In this document: positions 57,058 through 64,000 of the stretch, one piece after another
How positions within the stretch are numbered: the first letter of the stretch is position 1
Layout: every line of letters begins with the position of its first letter
Source: Piezodorus guildinii
Lineage: Eukaryota > Arthropoda > Insecta > Hemiptera > Pentatomidae
Direction: 5' to 3'
DNA: 64,000 nucleotides
Assembly: GCA_023052935.1 (NCBI GenBank)
Contig: CM041292.1
Location: 132,880,951 to 132,944,950 of the forward strand
Position numbers and translations under genes: made by a program
The notes under the pieces: generated by a model
Told to the model about the DNA's origin: nothing
The model's database searches: none
The model's input: the letters and a program-made list of their open reading frames with translations, nothing else

Positions 57058-57427
57058 TATATATATTATATATATATACAAAATTAAATAATACTATAAG
57101 GAAAGTAATAATAACAATCTTGGTCACATTCATACCTATTTACAATATTTTCAAACTGCCCCTGGGATCAGATCCACTAGTGGATGTCGAGGCACAATGC
57201 CAGGAGATCCCAGCGCCTCTCATTCAGCCGCGTCACTGGTCTTGAGAGCTACTGGAGGCTGCGCGAGGGCGCTAGAGCCACATACACTCAGGGCATGAGT
57301 GGAGAAGCTGGCCATTTGCCAGCACTCCAATAACATATTACAAGAGATCTCTGGGCCACTGCCGCTTCAACCTACGAGGAGGGTTATAGGGATATTTGGA
57401 ACTAGATAGGGAATTTGCCAAGGGATT
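56804..57427 (-). mobile_element. Jockey-type 3' end, subfamily b, with probable TSD
   Basis: A poly-T near 56812-56822 is the tail. The 3' UTR holds a (TA)n-rich array (about 56983-57078) and the shared module GATCCCAGCGCCTCTC near 57207. The ORF2 end at 57427-57338 reads NPPRRLKRQWPRDLL with its stop at 57340-57338. AAATACTAA occurs at both borders (56795-56803, 57428-57436), a likely 9-bp TSD. Confidence 0.82.
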
Positions 57428-57439
57428 AAATACTAAAAT

Positions 57440-58860
57440 TAACCCCAATCAATTAGTTAAGATGGTTTATACAACACTTAGATTAATCCAGTATATGACA
57501 AGGTAGTAAATTTATGGACAATAGAAAACGAAACATTATAAATCATTCGCATACCCAATGGGCAGAACTCATCATGTCTTCCCATTCTGTCATTTATTTA
57601 TTTTTATTTTTTAAATGTTATCTTATAAATAAATTTATGTATTAGGTAACAAGAGTGATAAAAAACAGAACACGGATGTAAGAGAAAGTTGTTTGTAGCA
57701 ATATTTTTCCTAATCGATTACTTAAAATAATGGAAAAATAAAACATAATGAAAGAAATAATTGGCACAAAGACAAACCATGAAACTTCAAGTTCATCTTG
57801 AACTATTTTTCTTGGTAAAAGAAAAAAGAACTGTCAACGTTAGAGCCCTAGTCAAACCCTTTTAGTAATTTCTCTAATAAAGACACACTGATTGGGGAGC
57901 TCCTTCCTTTTATATTGCTTTAGGCCTTAATATAGAATTAGGGTCCGCGAACCCTCCCAGAAAACTTTCTAGGGAAAATTGAAATTTTTTCATCAAACTC
58001 AATATTGTTAGCCGAGATAATTTATAGCTTGGGGTCATTCTTTGAATTTTAAGCGTTCAATAATAGGGATATCTTAGTAAGGATCCGATGGCGTGCCGCA
58101 GCAAGTCAAGAATTCTGAATAGTTTGAAATAAAGTTTTATAAGCAAGTATTTACCATACGTATGGCTTCGGCAAGAGAAACATAAACAACATAAATACTG
58201 ATATAATTCAATTATCCTTTTTGATGAGCTTCCATACACAAGAGAATCAATTACAATTAAAAAATATTTTCAGATTGGAATATATTTGTTTACAAAATCC
58301 ACCAACAGGCCAAAACCCAATAACTAATGGTAATCTTTAACAAGGCGAAACAACAATAACATTTAAAAAAAAAAATAACAATATAGATTAATGATTAAAA
58401 TCATGATAATAATGAACTAACTTAATTTATATAATAAACACAACAAAAAAAGTAATAATAAAACTATTTTAAAAATTAATATTATACCACTAATCTAATG
58501 TCAATGTTTTACAATTTTAATACGTTTTTAGAGGTCTGAAAGTTAGGTTAATAATTAACGACTTTTCGATCCAGAATATTCATATTCATAGCAAAATGTA
58601 ATCCTACATAAAACTAAACTGAATATTCAAGAAAATACTGATCATTTCCCATAGTTTAAGATTCTAATTAATCCTTTATAAACTGTCTTTGCTCTGAAGA
58701 TAAATGCTCTAAACAGATTTGAATATTCCATAATTTTAATTTTGAATTCATAAAGATCCATTTATTGCCTCACATACCCTTCAAGCACACATCAAAGGGT
58801 ATAAAAGGGTACAGAAAATAAAAATTAATTCCAACTAATCCCGTTAAATAACCTTTACCC
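57440..58860. other. No recognisable gene
   Basis: AT-rich DNA with no motif-bearing frame and no shared repeat found. Confidence 0.4.
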
Positions 58861-58867
58861 TTCGTCG

Positions 58868-59169
58868 TAAATCTGTGACTTCCTGCCTACTGTAGCCTTT
58901 AATAACACTAAACTAGTTCATATTGAACATATCCAATACCTAGGACTCCTTGACAAAAGCCTAACTTGGAATCTTCATACATGAAAAAAAACTGCTCGCC
59001 TTTTCAGGCTACTTTAACACTTATTAGACAAGTTAAGATTATTTATAAAGTGCTTCCAATGGGAAGTTACTCTACATGTATTTCATGTCATTGTATTATG
59101 TAATATTACATTTATTTGATGTAATTTTTAAAATACAGTTGTAAATATCAATAAATATGTTTAAATAAA
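58868..59169 (+). mobile_element. Jockey family B, internally deleted remnant
   Basis: The 5' part encodes a family B RT segment (VAFNNTKLVHIEHIQYLGLL, then LTWNLHT and LFRLL). After a deletion it joins the family B 3' UTR (ATACAGTTGTAAATATCAAT then AAATATGTTTAAA), the same end as at 13624. It abuts a CTGGTGCG repeat. Confidence 0.75.
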
Positions 59170-60052
59170 TCTGGTGCGCGCAACACACGACTTTCATTTA
59201 CCTCCGTTGTTAAAATCAATTTAAAGAATTTTTAAAAACATTTAAAGATACAAATAAATTGTTATCGAATTATTTTTTTTTTTAATTTCAATATAAAAAA
59301 TTGTGTTTTATTAAATAATCGATTATATTTTTATCAACATCAGTTTTATCAGTTAGAATTATCGGCTTTTCATCACTCCTCCATTAACATTTAAAATTCC
59401 GTATGTTAGATAATATTTTTTTTTCTTCAAATTTTAGCTATCCAACGGTATATTATACATCTATATTACTATTCTTGTGCTAAAAAACGCTAAAATTGCA
59501 TAAAAAAATATTTTAGTACTTTTCTCCTTTAATTGTTTATCAAATTCGCTCAAATTGCATATTTAGCCGTTATTCATCAATGCTAATAAGATGATGTTCC
59601 AATTTTATTTAAATATATAAAATCAAAGGTACTTTAGAGGAAGAAAATTTAAAATATCGGCATTTAAGCCTTGTCAGACTAATTCAATCAGAATGAAATA
59701 TGCATGATATTTAAGCCCATTAAATTTTACATCCATACAGAGAGTTTAATTAAAATCGTTAGAGCTTTTTTTGTTTAAATTGTAAAAAGACGCAAAATGC
59801 ATAGTATAAAGTGCCTCTTCTGGTTAGCCGATTTTGATGAAAAGTTTTTGTAACATCTCGGACTTATAGTCGTCTTAAATAGGAAATTTCAGTTTTCCCC
59901 TGGGAGTTACCATCATACACACACACATACCTTTTGCGGGACTTGGTCATTTGGACTCAGGGGCCCTAAAACGTGTATTTCCGTTGAAAACTGGAATTCG
60001 AAAATTTTCACGATCTCAATACTTTCCCTTACTGTATATAGTAAGTGAAAGT
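59170..60052 (+). repeat. CTGGTGCG repeat, full length
   Basis: 883 bp. It starts TCTGGTGCGCGCAACACACG with ACTTTCATTTACC just inside, and ends CTGTATATAGTAAGTGAAAG at 60052. The inner landmarks CCAACGGTATATTATACATC (about 59451) and GACTTGGTCATTTGGACTC (about 59940) are intact. This is the best reference copy for the family. Confidence 0.85.
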
Positions 60053-60054
60053 AA

Positions 60055-61195
60055 AAAAAAAAATGAGAATAATATATAATTTTCTGTAATAAGCGATTGA
60101 AATAAGGATTTTTTTTCTTTTTAACTTAATCAAATATAGAATTTGATTTAAATACATAAATATATTATAAGCTTTTTCTGTCATCGCTGATACAACATTA
60201 AAAATCTTCTTGTGAGGAAAAATAAATAATTGTATAGGGCAATTGTATTACTCTATGAGTAAAAAAGTAGTGCTAGGATTGGTTCCATCACATTGAAGCA
60301 TTTGCAGGTAACGAAGTCACCTGATAAAAAAAAAAAAAAAAAAAAATGTCACGAATATATGCACAAGGGTTTTGCAACTGCTAACAATATAACCAGAGAT
60401 AGGCAAATACTCAAATACAATACTAAAAAAAAAGTAAGAGTACTGTAAGTGATAGTTTAAAATCATCTATTTCAAAATAAATAGTATAAAAAATGAAAAA
60501 AAATGTCTAAATAAATAATAATTTAATAATAATAATAATTAGACCTCAAAACGGAAATAGGCAAATAAGTGAAAAGTATACTCTGAACTTAAACTGGTTG
60601 ATTATTTGAGTACAGTACTATGTTGTTTCTTTTTCTCATATTTAAATACAACAGCTGAAGACGGTTTCCTCTAAAAACTATAAGTAAAACACGACATCGT
60701 CCCAAAGAAAAACCCATTTAGGAAAAGGTGAAAAGAAGAGATCATGCAAGCAAGACTGGGAATAGGTCATGAGATGACGGATGTCTGATGAGAGGTCTGG
60801 ATATGTCATTCTGTGACACTTTTTCAATACAAAACTGACACTAAAACATTAATATTATGCAAACTGACACTAGAACAAGACATGACAAACGTGTTTCTAT
60901 AAATAAAGCATTACATCACAATGAACACCCAGTTTTTAACTAATAATTTTTTTAAGAGAAACAAATTCGTTAATTTTCATATAATATTGTAAATCATGAC
61001 CCTCTAAGGACCTAAAATGCTTCAAAATTAAATTTACCATAAAATTTAATTGATTAAAAGAACGAGCAAGGCTTGTATTATTTTAATTAAATAAAAAAAA
61101 GTTAATCAAATTTCATATGAAATTTGCAGCACAAAAATCTGAATCATTTCTGTAATTTGTAGCCGGAAATAAATAATCAATTTGTATAATTGGAG
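60055..61195. other. No recognisable gene
   Basis: AT-rich; includes a poly-A run near 60326-60346. Nothing assignable. Confidence 0.4.
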
Positions 61196-61197
61196 TT

Positions 61198-61330
61198 GCG
61201 GGAGGGTGGCCCAGTCGGCAAAGCGTGAAATTACTGTCCCAAAGGCCTCTGTGCTACACAGCGGGACACTAAAATTTCTTTCTGTTTACTCGTTGTAAAT
61301 TCAGGGTTTGTAAAAGGCAAGCCGGTCTTT
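61198..61330 (+). repeat. Possible tRNA-derived repeat
   Basis: GGGAGGGTGGCCCAGTCGGC resembles a tRNA 5' half with an A box (TGGCCCAGTCGG). The B box is not recognisable and no second copy is present in the window. Confidence 0.3.
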
Positions 61331-61610
61331 GGGATAATGGTTCCTTTTATAAAGCGTTGATCATTCATCAATTATCACAGTTACAAAAGCCGTTCTTTCA
61401 CTCTGAAGGTAGTTAAGCATGCACCATACTGTGCTATTTTACACTTACAACGCTAATGTAGTTTCGTTGGTATGAGTGACCTAATTAAGTTAGTAAGTTT
61501 TGAATTATATTTGGTATAAAAGTCAATTATTATTATTATTTCTATTAGTTACATGTAATATCATTATTTATAATATACCAAATGCAATTGGGCTAAGGAC
61601 TGTAAAAAAA

Positions 61611-62060
61611 TCTGGTTCGCGCAACACACGACTTTCACTTATCTCTGTTGTTAAAATCAGTTTAGGTTTTTACGAATTTTCAAATTCACTTAGAAATAAA
61701 AATAAATTGTGAAACAACTAATTAGATTAAATTTCAATAGAAACATGTGTTTTATAAAAATTATCAACTATATTATTAATGATAAAAATCAGATAGTTTT
61801 ATCGCTTTTTATCACTCTCCATTACCTTTTACTATTTTGTGTACAAGATAATATTTTTTCAAAAATCTTTAGCTTCCCAACGCTATAATTATACAAACAC
61901 ACAACATATATATATATATATATATATATTTAATGTTTATTGTTGGAAACCCCAAATCGCAGAAAAAAAATATGTTTGCACATTCCTTCTTTAACTGGAT
62001 ATCGTATTCGTTCAAATTAAAGATAGATGTAAGTCATAAATAATAAGATAAATAATTTTA
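61611..62060 (+). repeat. CTGGTGCG repeat, 3'-truncated
   Basis: TCTGGTTCGCGCAACACACG start, CCCAACGCTATAATTATAC near 61877, a (TA)n tract at about 61907-61930, then similarity fades. Confidence 0.75.
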
Positions 62061-62258
62061 TGATACCATACTCCCAAAAGTGAGCCTTGTCACAGGTATT
62101 CTAACACATCTAAAAATGATTAATAATATTTTGAGTACTGCTCAACATTCCCTTAAAATGTACGCAGTAATTAATTAATTTAAGGAAAATAAAAAAATAG
62201 ATTAAATGGAAATCAGAAACAAAAATAAAAAGGTTTTTACCCAATTGAAGATAAAAAA

Positions 62259-62755
62259 TCTGGCGCGCAATACACGACTTTCACTGACCTCCGTTATTTA
62301 TATCAATTAAAGAATTTTTAAACAAATTAAGAAACGAAAATAAATTGTTATAGAATGATTTACATTGGATTATAATAGAAACAGATATTTTATTGAATAA
62401 TGAATTATACTATTATCTAAAATAATCATTTAGTTTATCGCCTTTTTATCACTATCCATTAACGTTTACAAGCTTGTGAATAAGTTAATATTTTTTCTAA
62501 AATATTTAGCTTTCCAACGGTAAAGTAAACATCTATATTAATGATTTTAAATTCAAAAACACAAGAATTGCATAAAAAAATATTTTTAGTATTTTGTCCT
62601 TTAGTTGGACATCGAATTCGTCCAACTTATAAATTTACCTGTTTATCAGCAATGCTAAAAGATGAAAATGGCCAATTATATAAAAGAGGAAGACACACTT
62701 TATTTGTAAAAAAACAAATAAAATTAAAAGTGCTTTAGAGGAAGAAATTTTATTA
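62259..62755 (+). repeat. CTGGTGCG repeat cut by Helitron end
   Basis: TCTGGCGCGCAATACACGAC start, TTTCCAACGGTAAAG near 62511, GCTTTAGAGGAAGAAATTT near 62732. It stops where the Helitron terminus begins. Confidence 0.75.
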
Positions 62756-63254
62756 TTTACTAGCTGTGAACCGCAGCTTTGCTAGCGTTATAGTAGTTAA
62801 TTTATGTGCGTTTATAGTAAGAGTAGCTATAATAAATATCAACTATCTGCTACTCTTTGTTATCATTTAAAGCCCGATCTAGACTTCTTCCAGTCAAATT
62901 TACAATTTCAACCACTTTGAACGAATTCAAAAGTTTAAGATTTTCAAACCCAGCCTTATTGCACATCTAGACACTAAGGCGAACCTCCAGGAAAAATTTT
63001 AGCTTCACACCATAGTCATTTTTTAGATACTGCGAAGACCAAAAAATTGATTGATTTGATAAACATAGGCATGTAGCTAATAAAAGTCCTAAATATGATT
63101 AAAATAATAGTTCTGATTATTATACTCGAATAATTCAAAAGAAATAATAATTTTTATAATTTATTTAAATTTATAAATGTATATGCTTCAAGGTAATAAC
63201 GATTAAAGTTAAAAATGACTCTTGAAATAAAACATGACTTATATAATAATATAG

Positions 63255-63640
63255 ATTGATATAAATATAGTCTCCGCAACCTTCTTTACACCCTGGTGGC
63301 TTCATCTCTCTTCGGTCCAAATATTTTGCCTGTAGTACCTTATTTTCGAAAATTTTAGCTGTTGTTCGTCCTTCAAAGTAAGCGGTCACGTTTCACGTCC
63401 GTAAAGGACCGTAGGAAGAATAATAGTTTTATAACTTCTAACCTTTAAGTTTTTAGACAGAAGCCGCGAGTCCTATTTTTTTTACCGGTTTTTATTTATA
63501 AGTTTCCGTTCCCTAACAGCACCAAATCATCGGCGTTTCCCAGACCGGAATTTTATCAACCAGATTTAATCCTTTCTCGGTACACGTCACCTTTTCTTTG
63601 ACATATTCTAAAGCGATTTCGTCTGCGTCAACTTCTGTTA
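63255..63640 (-). pseudogene. RTE-like reverse transcriptase remnant, copy 2
   Basis: The minus strand shows ADDLVLLGN (catalytic motif C, about 63541-63510). After an internal deletion it shows the same C-terminal block as 30180-30503, here scattered over frames (KTIILPTVLYG-like, IFENKVLQ, FGPKRDE). Multiple frame breaks; dead. Confidence 0.65.
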
Positions 63641-63652
63641 TTATGATCGCTA

Positions 63653-64000
63653 TTAAGAAGTTTTTAAAAGAATATATTTGTAAAGAACTTCCGCGTAAAT
63701 GACATTTTTAGTTTTATTTTCATGTGGCAGAAGAACATAATGAATTTCTCCGCAACCCGATCTTGGCGTAAATCAATTCCTACGTGTTCAAATGTTTGGC
63801 CCTGTGATTTATTAATTGTTACAGCAAAAGATAAATTATGGGGAAATTGAATTATTTAAAAAATAAAAAGTAAATCATTTGAAATCATTGGGATGCGAAT
63901 TTTTTTTTCCATAATTTTTCCCGTTTTTTCCCAGATTTTCCACTGATTCTTCACACCTATTGGTCGCAGCGTGATGTTATATAGCCTATAGCCTTCCTCG
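63653..64000 (-). pseudogene. Helitron helicase C-terminal remnant
   Basis: The frame around 63830-63770 reads FAVTINKSQGQTFEHVGIDL, the signature near the end of Helitron Pif1-type helicases. Upstream, KIRIPMISNDL and IQFPHNLS fit the preceding conserved stretch but are broken by a stop. Downstream, the segment that should contain SHGQLYVA is deleted. After a frame change HYVLLPHENKTKNVIYAEVL matches the protein's end, with a stop at 63653-63655. Rep and the main helicase motifs would lie beyond the window edge. Confidence 0.8.

Larger units (their letters stand above)
62760..64000 (-). mobile_element. Helitron, 3' end and helicase remnant
   Basis: On the minus strand the element ends CAGCTAG followed by T (CTAG at 62763-62760), preceded by a hairpin-capable CGCTAGCAAAGCTGCG. 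This is the canonical Helitron 3' end (hairpin, then CTRR, next to T). A decayed helicase lies upstream at 63653-64000. An RTE-like fragment sits between them. The element continues beyond the window. Confidence 0.65.

Noticed and set aside
61500..61712. 70-codon frame upstream of a CTGGTGCG repeat
   Set aside because: It reads into the repeat start and has no motif.
1..64000. CRISPR array, prokaryotic operon or replication origin
   Set aside because: No regularly spaced repeats, no ribosome-binding-site-led gene clusters; all coding content is eukaryotic transposons.

Overview
The window is AT-rich, repeat-packed eukaryotic DNA. I recognise no host gene, rRNA or tRNA gene in it. The repertoire suggests an arthropod, most likely an insect: jockey-type non-LTR retrotransposons, RTE-like LINE remnants, mariner transposons, a Helitron remnant, a Ty3/gypsy remnant, Penelope-like elements with hammerhead-type motifs, and tRNA-derived SINEs. 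The exact taxon cannot be set from sequence alone.

Layout. 1-4.1 kb: SINE1 copies in otherwise featureless DNA. 4.1-4.63 kb: 3' end of a jockey element (+). 4680-9259: complete jockey element (family A, minus strand), with intact ORF1 and ORF2 and a 13-bp target-site duplication (TSD). 9.4-13.6 kb: SINEs, a 458-bp jockey tail with TSD, Penelope-like fragments. 13624-18622: complete jockey element of a second family (B, minus strand), ORF2 intact, ORF1 frameshifted near its end, 12-bp TSD. 19.4-22.3 kb: SINE1, SINE2 and Helitron-like repeats. 22335-27856: large inverted repeat with 2.6-kb arms. 29.7-30.74 kb: gypsy remnant split by an RTE-like insertion with a 13-bp TSD. 32144-34275: Penelope-like element with inverted 0.66-kb terminal repeats, a GIY-YIG endonuclease ORF, two hammerhead-like motifs and a 13-bp TSD. 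36.9-38.2 kb: internally deleted mariner and a jockey RT remnant. 39.5-42.7 kb: jockey fragments, one with a 735-codon ORF2. 42.86-43.56 kb: 167-bp exact direct repeat. 45.0-46.2 kb: nested repeat/SINE/insert. 48592-49457: unclassified TIR element. 52.2-57.4 kb: unclassified repeats, a palindromic mariner, inverted Penelope ends, two jockey fragments. 58.9-62.8 kb: jockey B remnant and three more copies of the unclassified repeat. 62.76-64.0 kb: Helitron 3' end and decayed helicase, cut by an RTE remnant.

How it works together. This is a transposon graveyard with two near-complete jockey copies. Jockey ORF1 (zinc-knuckle nucleic-acid chaperone) and ORF2 (endonuclease plus reverse transcriptase) would drive target-primed reverse transcription, giving the poly-A tails, 5' truncations and 9-13 bp TSDs seen repeatedly. 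SINEs and TIR/Helitron-like repeats would be mobilised in trans by enzymes encoded elsewhere. The most unusual items are the inverted-LTR Penelope-like element with recurring hammerhead-like cores, the 5.5-kb inverted repeat with an identity step between inner and outer halves, and an unclassified ~0.85-kb repeat present in at least nine copies.
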